A DNA stretch of 47,655 bases from contig DEIV01000026.1 in the NCBI GenBank assembly GCA_002352665.1, positions 1 to 47,655 on the forward strand. Direction: 5' to 3'. Both the position numbers and the translations under genes were made by a program. The DNA comes from Flavobacteriaceae bacterium UBA2765. Lineage in GTDB: Bacteria; Bacteroidota; Bacteroidia; Flavobacteriales; Flavobacteriaceae. The notes beneath the pieces were generated by a model. The model saw only the letters and a program-made list of their open reading frames with translations. It searched no databases and was not told where the DNA came from. Shown here one piece after another: positions 17,926-28,100 of this stretch (position 1 is its first letter; every line of letters begins with the position of its first letter).

Positions 17926-18537
17926 TTATTGATATTGAAAGGTATAACCAAATCCATAAGGATTAACAAACGTAGTAAACATTTTAGTTATCGGGTCATA
18001 AGTTAAATCTACCGAAGTAGCACCAAATGGATAAACTTGAGGTATTTCAGAAATAACATCACCATCCATTTGAAAATACATTGGGAAAGTACCTCCAAAG
18101 GCAAAGTCTGTAACATGAAATATACTTGTAGTTCCAGGGACAAGAGAAATAACTCCTGTTCTTGCTGGTCTATTAACATCTTCTATATCACCTGATACAT
18201 TTGTACCTAATGTTGAAGGATTATGAACTACAACCACCTGTGCAGCTGTTCCATCAAATCCATCTGCATTTGTTGCGGAATAAGTTATGTTATATATGCC
18301 TATAGTGTTTACATCAACAGTTCCAGATACATTTACATCTAATGCAGATCCATCAGCAGTTGCTGTAGCATTAGGGGTAAATGATGTACCAACGGCTACT
18401 GTAACAATTTCATCATATTCAAAAGTTGGAAAAAATGTCAATTCAGATACAATAGGGCTTTCTTCATTACATGAAATAAAGAGAAGTATTGAAAAGACTA
18501 AAGAAACAACTTTTACAAATTTATTTTTATTTTTCAT
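17926..18537 (-). CDS. surface lipoprotein with Ig-like domain (BT2262/DUF5012-like), SusCD accessory
   Basis: 203-residue lipoprotein: signal peptide with lipobox FISC (Cys23) then NEES, a likely surface-export signal. Residues about 30-105 form a bacterial Ig-like domain ending GTAAQVVVVHNP, with the GIYNITYSATNADG strand typical of DUF5011/5012 modules. The C-terminal half (VSGDIEDVNRPARTGVISLV ... YGFGYTFQYQ) resembles the BT_2262-type domain of SusCD-associated lipoproteins. Third gene of the operon, 30 bases after susD1. It is expected on the cell surface next to the SusC1/SusD1 complex. Confidence 0.7.
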   Translation of the reverse strand: MKNKNKFVKVVSLVFSILLFISCNEESPIVSELTFFPTFEYDEIVTVAVGTSFTPNATATADGSALDVNVSGTVDVNTIGIYNITYSATNADGFDGTAAQVVVVHNPSTLGTNVSGDIEDVNRPARTGVISLVPGTTSIFHVTDFAFGGTFPMYFQMDGDVISEIPQVYPFGATSVDLTYDPITKMFTTFVNPYGFGYTFQYQ

Positions 18538-18567
18538 TATATTACATTTTAAGTTTATGAATACTCA

Positions 18568-20025
18568 TTATTTCTGATCCCACCATACCTTTTCAGTAAT
18601 TGAGGCTTTTTGAGTAATACTAGGGTTTTTTGAGGTTTCAGTATCTGGATAAAAAATAGTATTTGGGGTTTGATCTCCAGTTAAAACTGAACTAACAGAA
18701 ACTAGCATATTTCCGATAGAATAATCTTCATTTCCCAAGGTTACTGTCTCCGGATATTGAGTTCTATTAGATTCAAAAAAGCCTTCAATATTATTAACAT
18801 TAGCTAAAGATATCCATTTTTGAATCATTACTTGTCTTAATGCAGTTTCCACATCTGCAGATAGCACATATTCGTAAGTACCACCAGCACCAGTTAATAT
18901 TTGTGCTTGAGCAGCAGTAAATCCGTAAGTAATAAAAGAATTAGCAACACCAGCATCATATTTAGCCTTAGCACCCGTACCATTAGAATATCTAATTAAA
19001 GCTTCTGCCTGTAAAAAATTACTTTCTGCTACTGTCATAAAATATACTGGTGTAGTTGCTATAATATTTGGCCTAGAAAAATCTGAAGCAACCTCAGATG
19101 CATAACTTCCACGATCACCTTGATCGATACCTCTAAATATATTGCTAGTATTTGTACGATAAATAGCTGTTTGTCTTGGATCAATATTGGTATCCAAAAA
19201 TTGAAGTAGCGAATTACTAGCAATATTATTGACATCTCCTAAACGATCTATTTGAACATCATAAAATGGATTTGCTTTATTTTGTGCACTCTCATATAAT
19301 GCGAATTTTGCATCAGAAGTAATGAAATTATCTTCAGTAAGAAGAGCGGTCACAGCGGAAGCATTTGCTTGAGTTGTATAAGCCATTCTAATATAAAGTT
19401 TTAATTTCAATGTATTTGCAAATTTAATCCAATCAGACATGTCTGCGTTATAAATAGCATCTTGAGCTCCTACAGTGGAATTGACGGGATTACCGTTGTA
19501 TTTAGCAAGTGCTGCATCAATTTCAGCAATTAAACCTGCATATATATCACCACCAAAGTCAACACTTGGTGTAATGTTTTCAGAACCAAGTAAAGCTTCA
19601 GAGTAAGGTATATCGCCATACAAATCAGTTAGTACTTGAAATGTATATGCCCTTACTACAGATGCAATTAAAAAAGAACCGGTATCACCTTCTTCATCAG
19701 ACTTAGCTAACACAAATTTTAAATCGTTTAGACAACCAGCCCAAAGCTCATTCCATAACCTATCTGAAAAGTCGATATTCATATTGTAAGTGTCAATATT
19801 TGTGTATTGACTTGCACTTGGTGGTTGCGTATGATATTGTGCTAAAAACCCTCCAAGATTGGCCAATTGCCCTCCCATTGCTGTTGCTAAGGAACCCTGA
19901 GCAGCTGTCAATACAAATTTTTTGTCAACATCCACTGGAGTGTTAGGGTTGTCATTTATATTCAAATTATCCTCACATGAAGTAATCAGTATAAAGAAAA
20001 AAAGAAATTTTAATATGTTTTTCAT
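18568..20025 (-). CDS. SusD/RagB family nutrient-binding lipoprotein (susD1)
   Basis: Surface lid protein that captures substrate over the SusC1 barrel. The 485 residues start with a lipoprotein signal (ITSC, Cys17) followed by EDNLNINDNPN, which is acidic and then has the NxNPN motif common after SusD lipoboxes. The all-helical TPR scaffold is seen in NLGGFLAQYHTQPP, LIASVVRAYTFQVLTDLYGDIPYSEAL, FANTLKLKLYIRMAY and ESNFLQAEALIRY, matching the SusD-like_2 group. It is 20 bases after susC1. The substrate cannot be read from the sequence; in the related BT2263 system peptides were found bound. Confidence 0.93.
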   Translation of the reverse strand: MKNILKFLFFFILITSCEDNLNINDNPNTPVDVDKKFVLTAAQGSLATAMGGQLANLGGFLAQYHTQPPSASQYTNIDTYNMNIDFSDRLWNELWAGCLNDLKFVLAKSDEEGDTGSFLIASVVRAYTFQVLTDLYGDIPYSEALLGSENITPSVDFGGDIYAGLIAEIDAALAKYNGNPVNSTVGAQDAIYNADMSDWIKFANTLKLKLYIRMAYTTQANASAVTALLTEDNFITSDAKFALYESAQNKANPFYDVQIDRLGDVNNIASNSLLQFLDTNIDPRQTAIYRTNTSNIFRGIDQGDRGSYASEVASDFSRPNIIATTPVYFMTVAESNFLQAEALIRYSNGTGAKAKYDAGVANSFITYGFTAAQAQILTGAGGTYEYVLSADVETALRQVMIQKWISLANVNNIEGFFESNRTQYPETVTLGNEDYSIGNMLVSVSSVLTGDQTPNTIFYPDTETSKNPSITQKASITEKVWWDQK

Positions 20026-20045
20026 TTTTATGTTTTTTTAATTAA

Positions 20046-23000
20046 TTAAAACCTAGCTTTTAATGTAAATCCAATACTTCTAGTACTTGGACTTGCACTA
20101 AATTCACCAAACTGACTCCTAAGATCCGTACCAAATGTCGACGTTTCAGGGTCAATATATTGATTAGATTCCGGTGTGAACAGTAATAAATTTCTACCTA
20201 TTACTGCAAATGTAATATTTTCAAATGGTGTATTCTCTATTATTTTTTTTGAAAAATTATATGCTAAAGTAACTTCTCTCAATTTGACAAAAGATTTATC
20301 AATAACATCTCCTCTTTCAACCGATGACGCACGGTAATAATCATCCCAATGTTCTGAGTCTATAGCGGTGGTATTCTCAACATAAGATATATTACCCGAC
20401 CCATCGTCTATTCTATTAACAGAACCTGGAATTATATATGGTTCTCTATCATTTATAGTAGTTGTGATTGAGTTTCCTGTAAACCTTGTTATACTGGCAG
20501 TACGACTAAACATTAAGCCTCCTTGTCTAACATCTATTGAAAAACCAAGAGAAAAACCTTTATAAGAAAACTCATTAGAAATACCTAAAGTATAGTCATA
20601 TTGTGTATTTCCATAGACTTCTTTAACAGGAGATGCAATAGGCACACCATTATTGTCAACAACTATATTTCCGCTAGGATCAGTTAAAGGAACACTACCT
20701 TCAATAAGTGCTAAGGGTTCGCCTTCTCTAGCGACCAAACTTATGGTACTTAATCCACCAAGTCCGATTTGATCTACTCTGTCATCTAGTTTTTCTAAAA
20801 TAGCATCATTGCTAGCGTAGTTTATAGACATGTCCCAATTAAATCCTTTATTACCGTTTCTGAATATTCCAAGCTTAAGAAGTGCTTCATAACCAGAGTT
20901 AGAAATTGTACCAATATTAGCCGTTTGTGTAGTAAAACCAGAAGTTGCTGCTAAAGGTAAACTTAAAATTTGATCTTCTACAGTAGCATCGTAATAGGTG
21001 AAATCAATACTAATACGATTTTTTAAAAAAGATAATTCACCACCAATCTCAAACTCTTTTCTTCTTTCAGGTTTTAAATCAGGGTTCCCAGCTCTATTAC
21101 CTACTTCAAAAGCATTTAAACCACCTACTGGGAAATTAAGGAATCTAAAACCTTGATTGTCTGTTGATCCAGCAACATTTACAGGATTAATTTGATAAGG
21201 ATTTGTATCAACCCCAGTTTCTCCATACCCCAATCTTATTTTACCATAACTAATCACATTTTTGATATCAGGGAAGCTATTAGTAAAAACCCAAGAACCA
21301 TTGACACCTCCATAAAGAACTGATCTGTTCTCTTCTGGTAACGTAGAATACCAATCGTTTCTTAAATTAGCTGTAAGAAATAACATATCCTTGTAAGAAA
21401 GTGAAGTAGAATTTAATATACCAAATAATCTTCTCTTAGAAACTGAAGAAGCAGCGGTCACTGGACTAGCAGAGTTAGAAAGTGAGTAGAAATCTGGAAT
21501 ATCTTGAGAAGTAACTGTAGCGGATGCTGCCTTGTTTGTCCTGTCATTATAATTAAAGCCAAAAGTAGAAGTCAGATTTATACTTTCATTTAGGTCAAAA
21601 TCAAGATTATATAAAATATCATGATTTACCTGCTTTACAAAATTCTGGAATTCACCATAAAATCCAGGTTGCTCTGTACTAGATCCATCATTAGGGCTAC
21701 CAGGAGCCGCATCAATTATTGCATTCCAAACTTTGGTGTACTCACTATATTGATCCAAACCTAATTTGTAAGATATGTTAGACCAATCATTAATTTTTGC
21801 TGTCATGTTAAACGAACCATAAACTCTTTCCTTGGTATATTTTGCACCATCTTCATTAAGCGTAAAATATGGATTGGTAATTCCAAAAGCAGTATAATAA
21901 TTATCAACTGTGTTAAAAGGATCATTTTTATAATCTTTAAATTCAGTTAGATCAAAGTCATTAGGAATTTGCATTAAGTTATTATAGACTGTAGCTCCCT
22001 GACCAGATTGAATACCAGAACCATTGATGTTAACGTAATTTAAATTACCACCAAAAGTCAAGAAATCCATTTTTGAATTAAATGATAGAGAAATAGTGTT
22101 TCTTTCATTAGAATCATTACTAGTTGGAAATATACCATCAGAATTTACGTGATTGTAAGACAACCGACCTGAAGTATTTCCTGAACCACCAGAAATAGCT
22201 ACATTAGTAGTATATGAAGATCCTATGTCGAAAAAATTTCTAAGTTGATCTTTCTGAAATGAATAAGGTTTAATTTTTTGAGAGTTGTTTACAACATTAC
22301 CCCAAACCCGAACTTCATCATCAAAACGAGGACCCCATGAACCATTTTCTCCTAAAAAATGTTGTCCATCCCAACCTTGTCCAAATTGATTCTGATATTT
22401 AGGTGCTCTTAAAATATCGCTAAAATTAGCAGTTGTAGAAAAGTCAATAGTTAATTTACCTGATGAGCCTTTCTTAGTTGTAATGATGATAACACCATTA
22501 GCCGCTCTTGAACCATATAGTGCCGTACTTGAAGCTCCTTTAAGGATAGAAATGGATTCAATATCTTCAGGGTTTATATCCCCAGAGCCACGGCCAAAAT
22601 CGTAAGCTCCATTCAGACTATTACTGAAGGACGAGGCATTGTTAACAGGGATACCATCAACAATATATAAGGGTTGATTGCTTCCTCCAATTGTACTAAT
22701 CCCTCTTATAATAACTCCAGAAGAAGAGCCGGGATCTGTACTTGCACTTGAAATAACAACACCAGCGACTTTTCCCTTAATAGCATCTGAGATGTTAGAT
22801 TGAGATCCTTCATTTAATTCACTAGATCCAATACTAGTTACAGCCGAACCAATAGAACCCTTTTCTCTTTTGATTCCATAGCCAGTAACAACAACCTCTT
22901 CTAGAACATTGTCGGCTTCCATTACCACATTAATTGTATTTGAAGAACCAACCTTAATTTCTTTAGGACTCATACCAATAAAACTAAAAGATAGGATTTC

Positions 23001-23201
23001 ACCCACCTTAGCCTGAATGGTATAATTACCATCAAAATCTGTTTCAGTACCTGTTGAAGTACCTTTGATTATTATGCTAACTCCTGGTAATGTTCCTGTT
23101 TCATCAGAAACCGTACCCGAGATAGTTTTTTCTTGTGCAAATGTAAATTGCACTACAAACGCTAGTAATAGCGTTAGAAATCCACTAAGCTTTGTATTCA
23201 T
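20046..23201 (-). CDS. SusC/RagA family TonB-linked outer-membrane protein (susC1)
   Basis: TonB-dependent importer of a SusCD complex. The 1051 residues have a signal peptide ending FAQ (residue 23), a carboxypeptidase-regulatory-like domain (about 25-100), a TonB box region EEVVVTGYGI, a plug domain (about 115-235, with NPEDIESISILKGASSTALYG and RAANGVIIITTKKG) and a 22-strand barrel ending in phenylalanine (GFTLKARF). There is no STN domain, so anti-sigma signalling is not expected. The first ~100 codons and the leader are almost the same as in susC2, while the barrel has diverged. First gene of a four-gene operon. Confidence 0.95.
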   Translation of the reverse strand: MNTKLSGFLTLLLAFVVQFTFAQEKTISGTVSDETGTLPGVSIIIKGTSTGTETDFDGNYTIQAKVGEILSFSFIGMSPKEIKVGSSNTINVVMEADNVLEEVVVTGYGIKREKGSIGSAVTSIGSSELNEGSQSNISDAIKGKVAGVVISSASTDPGSSSGVIIRGISTIGGSNQPLYIVDGIPVNNASSFSNSLNGAYDFGRGSGDINPEDIESISILKGASSTALYGSRAANGVIIITTKKGSSGKLTIDFSTTANFSDILRAPKYQNQFGQGWDGQHFLGENGSWGPRFDDEVRVWGNVVNNSQKIKPYSFQKDQLRNFFDIGSSYTTNVAISGGSGNTSGRLSYNHVNSDGIFPTSNDSNERNTISLSFNSKMDFLTFGGNLNYVNINGSGIQSGQGATVYNNLMQIPNDFDLTEFKDYKNDPFNTVDNYYTAFGITNPYFTLNEDGAKYTKERVYGSFNMTAKINDWSNISYKLGLDQYSEYTKVWNAIIDAAPGSPNDGSSTEQPGFYGEFQNFVKQVNHDILYNLDFDLNESINLTSTFGFNYNDRTNKAASATVTSQDIPDFYSLSNSASPVTAASSVSKRRLFGILNSTSLSYKDMLFLTANLRNDWYSTLPEENRSVLYGGVNGSWVFTNSFPDIKNVISYGKIRLGYGETGVDTNPYQINPVNVAGSTDNQGFRFLNFPVGGLNAFEVGNRAGNPDLKPERRKEFEIGGELSFLKNRISIDFTYYDATVEDQILSLPLAATSGFTTQTANIGTISNSGYEALLKLGIFRNGNKGFNWDMSINYASNDAILEKLDDRVDQIGLGGLSTISLVAREGEPLALIEGSVPLTDPSGNIVVDNNGVPIASPVKEVYGNTQYDYTLGISNEFSYKGFSLGFSIDVRQGGLMFSRTASITRFTGNSITTTINDREPYIIPGSVNRIDDGSGNISYVENTTAIDSEHWDDYYRASSVERGDVIDKSFVKLREVTLAYNFSKKIIENTPFENITFAVIGRNLLLFTPESNQYIDPETSTFGTDLRSQFGEFSASPSTRSIGFTLKARF

Positions 23202-23224
23202 GTTTATATTTATTTGAATTAATT
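23101..23224 (-). repeat. direct repeat copy 1: leader and signal region of susC1
   Basis: These 124 bases match 28263-28386 with about 8 mismatches by eye and no gaps. The span covers the 23-base untranslated leader (no mismatch) and the first 34 codons. Protein similarity goes on to about residue 110. Confidence 0.85.
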
Positions 23225-23228
23225 ATGG

Positions 23229-23259
23229 CAAAAGTGCTAAAATTATGTTAATAAAACAA
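23229..23259 (-). promoter_or_regulatory. candidate promoter of the susC1 operon
   Basis: Minus strand: TTG (23259-23257), 20-base spacer, CACTTTTG (23236-23229). This fits the TTG / TAnnTTTG consensus except the first base. The same layout with the same spacing precedes susC2, and both -7 elements are 28 bases from the ATG. Confidence 0.5.
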
Positions 23260-23351
23260 TTTTTTTAACTAAAAATTAATAAGGCAAGTTAATGTTGGGC
23301 TGAGTAATGTTTAATGAAATACAATTATTAATATTAAATATGTATACGATA

Positions 23352-23510
23352 TTAATAATTAGTAACAATATTTAAACAAAATACCGAATTATTGAAATTT
23401 AAAGCAATAATAGGGAACCTACCTAAAGTAGCACTAAATTTTAACACTTATTTTTGATTTTATTATATAACCAAGTCTTAAGGCGTAAAGATTTGAAGTA
23501 AAATTAGTTT
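23352..23510 (-). pseudogene. relic of the C-terminal end of a BamA-like gene
   Basis: On the minus strand this segment aligns with the last ~52 codons of the intact BamA-like gene (28470-30155), including the stop codon in the same place (taa at 23354-23352). The final codons read ALNFNNSVFCLNIVTNY against ALNFNNSLFHFKIITNF in the intact gene. Further upstream the DNA still aligns (for example accaagtc and aaggcgta/aaggtgta) but a net loss of 2 bases breaks the frame. Identity is about three quarters by eye. No start or upstream part remains. It lies in front of susC1 as the intact gene lies in front of susC2, so it marks a duplication or recombination. Confidence 0.85.
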
Positions 23511-23584
23511 GGAATAATAAGATGAGGAATAAAGTTGGTTCAACACCGAAGAATGTCTCGGTACTAAGTTAATAAATTTTATTA

Positions 23585-23624
23585 AAAAAACCTATGAGAT
23601 ACTAGTAGAAATCATAGGTTTTTT
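23585..23624 (-). terminator. terminator of the susC2-susD2 operon
   Basis: 13-base perfect stem: aaaaaacctatga (23585-23597) and tcataggtttttt (23612-23624), loop 14 bases. It has T-runs in both directions. It lies 24 bases past the susD2 stop. Confidence 0.8.
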
Positions 23625-23647
23625 ATAAAATTAACACTTAGTTTGTA

Positions 23648-25096
23648 TCAAAACATATCCCAGAATAGTTTTGTCTCTGCTAAATCTCCACCAATAGCAG
23701 TTGCTGCCGCTTGATAGTTGGTGCCATTTAATGTTTGATCAATTACAGGATATGTATATCTATTTGGGAAACCTGAAACAGCTTCTGTAGGTGTAGCTAA
23801 AATTGGAAAATCTAATAAACGAATTGAAGTCCAAGCCTCAAAACCTCTGTTGAATAGGGCTATCCACTTTTGATTACCAATCACTTCTTTCCAAGGCATT
23901 GTCGCTCCACTTGCAGCTATAGAAGCATCATAATCAACACCTGCTTGTGCTAAATATGTTGTAGCATCTGCTGCTGAACCCCCCCATTTCTCAATAGAAG
24001 ACATAATAGCAGCATCATAATGACTTTTTGTTGTTCCACCAACAGCAAAATTTCTAGCAGATGCTTCAGCCAATAAAAATTCAACTTCGGTATAATCAAA
24101 AATTACGCCAGGTGCTGTAGCCGCTTCAACTTGAGCAGAAACATGTGAATGAGATGAATAGTTTGAGGTAGAGCCTATTTCCCCGCCAACATATTGTCCA
24201 TCTACTTTTTCGAAAAACAGGGGTCTTCTTGGGTCATTCAAGGCATTCATTATATCAATAATAGTTTTTCCGGCGACATAATCTTGTCTTCCGCTTAGAA
24301 CAAGATTTGCATGAATAGGATTTGTATTAGGGTCAGAAGATAAGTATGCATAATTAGCATTATCTGCATTACTTGAAATTAGTCCATCCGCAACAGCAGC
24401 TTCAACGGTTTGTTTTGCTAAAGCATTATCTACATCTGATAACAAGATACCCATTCTTAATTTTAATGAATTAGCGAATAATTTCCATTTTGAGACATCT
24501 CCATTATAAATTCTATCGGCAGCTCCAAAACTACCATTAGAAGTATCTAAGTCATCTATTGCTACTGATAATCTAGAAATTAAATCTTTATAAATTGTTA
24601 ATCCATCATCGTATATTGGTAGTAAGTTATCAATATCTAAAGCTTCGGTATAAGGAATGTTACCAAAAGCATCAACTAAAACACTATATGCATATACATT
24701 CAAAATTTCAATTACCACTAATTTATTAGCTTTGGTTAGTTGATCTTCCGGCAAAGCATATTCAGTTGCTGAAATAACCTTAGAAGCTTCATCTAGATCT
24801 TTTAGCACATCTTTATATAAAACACTCCAATGTGTACCTGGTATATTTCTACCTACTTGATCATAATTACTTTCGTCAGTATATGTTGTTTCTTGTAAAA
24901 ACTGACTCCATAATTTTGTATTATTATTGTTTACATTTAGATCAACCATTTGATCAACTAAACTCTTTTGCGCACCGGTAAACAAACTTTCACCAGGTAC
25001 AGCGGAAGGATCTTTAATATTTTGATTCAAATCTTCCAGATTACTAGAACAAGAAGCAAAAATTACTACTGTTATTAATATTAGTATTTTTTTCAT
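23648..25096 (-). CDS. SusD/RagB family lipoprotein (susD2)
   Basis: Surface substrate-binding partner of SusC2. The 482-residue protein has a lipoprotein signal with lipobox FASC (Cys16). The mature start SSNLEDLNQNIKDPS has the Asn-Pro-like motif of SusD proteins. Helical repeats follow (VVIEILNVYAYSVLVDAFGN, YTEALDIDNLLPIYDDG, FANSLKLRMGILL, YTEVEFLLAEASAR), and the usual KWIALFNRGFEAWTSIR near the C-terminus, where a Trp/Arg-rich helix closes the fold. It begins 12 bases after susC2 and ends its operon; no accessory lipoprotein follows. Sequence is only distantly similar to SusD1, so the two pairs probably import different substrates. Confidence 0.93.
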   Translation of the reverse strand: MKKILILITVVIFASCSSNLEDLNQNIKDPSAVPGESLFTGAQKSLVDQMVDLNVNNNNTKLWSQFLQETTYTDESNYDQVGRNIPGTHWSVLYKDVLKDLDEASKVISATEYALPEDQLTKANKLVVIEILNVYAYSVLVDAFGNIPYTEALDIDNLLPIYDDGLTIYKDLISRLSVAIDDLDTSNGSFGAADRIYNGDVSKWKLFANSLKLRMGILLSDVDNALAKQTVEAAVADGLISSNADNANYAYLSSDPNTNPIHANLVLSGRQDYVAGKTIIDIMNALNDPRRPLFFEKVDGQYVGGEIGSTSNYSSHSHVSAQVEAATAPGVIFDYTEVEFLLAEASARNFAVGGTTKSHYDAAIMSSIEKWGGSAADATTYLAQAGVDYDASIAASGATMPWKEVIGNQKWIALFNRGFEAWTSIRLLDFPILATPTEAVSGFPNRYTYPVIDQTLNGTNYQAAATAIGGDLAETKLFWDMF

Positions 25097-25108
25097 TTTT
25101 TCTTTTTT

Positions 25109-28100
25109 TTAAAATTGTAGTTTAAGGTTAAAACTGTAATCTTTTGTAGTTGGCAATGATCCTGTTGAATAGCCTTGTAAATTACCTGAAGATAATCCAG
25201 ACTCAGGATCAGCATGAGGTAAATCTTTACTTATGATCCACAGATTTGAACCAACAACACTAAATGTAACATTTGATAAAAAAGTCTTACTTATAAGTTT
25301 TGAAGGAAGGCTATATGACAAGGCTACCTCACGTAGTTTAACATAACTAGCATCATAAACGAATGCTTTATTCGGTAAACCCCTTCTATATCCAAAAGCT
25401 CCAAATCTATCTGCTCTAATACGTGTGGTGTTTTGCGTCCCATCAGCATTAACACCAGGGTTTATAAAACCACCACCGTCAGCTATAAAATTTCTTACTG
25501 GATTTCCTAAATCATTAATAAAGGCTGTTTCAGCATATAAACCAGTAGCTTGTCCGTACCATTGGTCCAGTGAAAAAATAGCACCACCTTCTTGAATATC
25601 AATTAAAAAACTAAAAGATAAGTTTTTGTATGAAAAACTATTTGAAATACCCATTAACCAATCAGGATTAGTATCACCTATAACCTTATCTGAAGTTGAA
25701 GTAGGAACATATTGACCACTAGCAGCATCAACAACTTTTTCTCCATTGAGGTATGTGAAATCTGTACCCTGGATAACTCCATAAGGTTCACCTACACGAG
25801 CATTAATTGTTACACCACCTTGAAAAGAACCTAATTGTAGATTTTCAATACCATCTTCTAAAGAAATAACTGTATTCTCATTTTTAGACCAGTTTACATT
25901 AATATTCCAACTCAAGTCAGCAGTTTTTATTGGAGAGCCATATAAACTAACCTCAAATCCTTTATTTTCAATTTCCCCTGCATTTAGAATTTTAGAAGTA
26001 TAGCCTGTAGATCGAGTTACAGGTACTCCAAAAATTTGATCTACGGAATTGTTTTTATAATAAGCAACATCAAATCCAAGTCTATTTTTTAGGAATTTCA
26101 TTTCCAAACCAAACTCTAAACTTTTGGTCGTTTCTGGTTTTAAATTAGGATTTTTCTTCACATTACCTACAGATGTGCTAGCACTTCCAATAGGAGTGTT
26201 TACATTAAAACTATCATATAGAAAATCAAACGGAGCACTATTACCAACTTCTGCATAATTTGCCCTAATTTTCCCAAAAGAAATCGTCTCACCGTCTATA
26301 AGTTTAGAAAAGACAAAACTTGTTGCAACTGATGGGTAATAAAAACTACTATTATCGCTTGGTAAGGTTGATGAATGATCCCTTCTAATGGTAGCATCTA
26401 CGTATAGCAAATCATTATAACCAATGGAAAGACTGGCATATATGCCATCAACACCTATTTTTTCAGCCCTCTCTTTAGGTAGCGGTAATGGACCAACACT
26501 ATTCTGTAAAGAATATAAAAACGGTACACTTAGTCCTCCACTCGTCGATGCGTAAATAGAATTATATTCATTTCTTCTAATATTTGTTCCTAAAATACCT
26601 TTAAGGTTAAACTTATCACTTAAGTCTTTATTAAAATTCAACATTAAATCATAGTTCGTTTCTGCATTTTGAATATTTCTTCTACCATATCCAGAATCAA
26701 CATTTCCTCTATTCCCTTGACTGTCTGGTACTCCAAAACTACTAGCAACACTACCATTGGCTCTCCTTTCTTCTTGTAATTCAGAATAAGTATCTGTTGC
26801 AACTCTGGCTGTGACATCTAACCAGTCATTTAATTCATACTTTAAAGATATATTTCCAATAAAGCGATTACGACTATCATTTTGAAAATTTTGATATCTA
26901 GTCCAATATGGGTTGTCCCAGAAAATAGGTACAGAACCAGCATCAGACGAAGCAGGGTTCCATGTTATATTTCTTCCTGTTGAAAAATAAGCATCTTGTT
27001 GTTGCTGTATGTCAACATTGGTTTGCCACCATTGTTTAAAATTACCGATAATATTATCATTATAACCTGTTGAGTTACGACCCAAACCATTCGTTTTGAT
27101 GTAATTTGCATACCCAGTAACGGTTAAATTTTTCTTCAGCTTAGCACTACCACTCATTGAAAAATTGTGTTTCTTAATAGAACTATTGGGCATTAAGCCT
27201 GATTGATCAAATTGACTATAGTTTAATCTTAAGGATCCTTGATCAAAAGCTTTATCTAATGAAATAGAATTTGTTAAAGTAACAGGAGTTTCAAAAAATG
27301 TTATCGGTCCGTTTTCAGCATTAACCCAAGGTGTAGCTGTTCTATAATTAGCTAACTCTGGATCAAAAGAATCCCATTGATATACCATTAAGCTAGAATC
27401 AAAGGCAGCTCCATAAGATCCATCTTCAGTATATAGAACTACTTGATCATCATTGCCATCTCCAGTAACATCTTCAATATACCAATGGTCATCAGGACCA
27501 TCATAATAATGACCATAACCAGCACCATATTGAGTTTGGTATTTTGCAAAAGTACTTTTATCTATAGAACCGATAGTCATTCCTGAATTAATAGTAATTC
27601 CATAACCTTTAGCATCTTTCCCTTTTTTGGTAGTAATCATAATTACACCATTTGCAGCTCTTGAACCATATAAAGCAGTTGCTGCAGCACCTTTCAATAT
27701 ATTCATAGATTCTATATCCTCAGGATTGATATCTGAAGCACTATTTCCATAATCATAATAACCACCAACAGCTTGCCCTTGGAATTGTGAATTTGAATTT
27801 GCATTATTAATTGGAACACCATCAATAACAAATAAGGCTTGGTTACTACCTGTCAAAGAAGCATTACCTCTTATTACAACATTAGTAGAGCCCCCTAAAT
27901 TGTTATTTTTTCTAATTTGTACACCAGAAGCTTTACCTGAAAGTGCATTAACAAAATTCCCGCTTTTAACTCTATTAAGTTCTTCACCTTCTACCTCTTG
28001 TGTTGCATAACCTAAAGATTTCTTTTCTCTTGAAATACCCAAAGCCGTTACCACAACTTCATCAAGTACATTGTCGGCCCGCATCACCACGTTCATAGTA

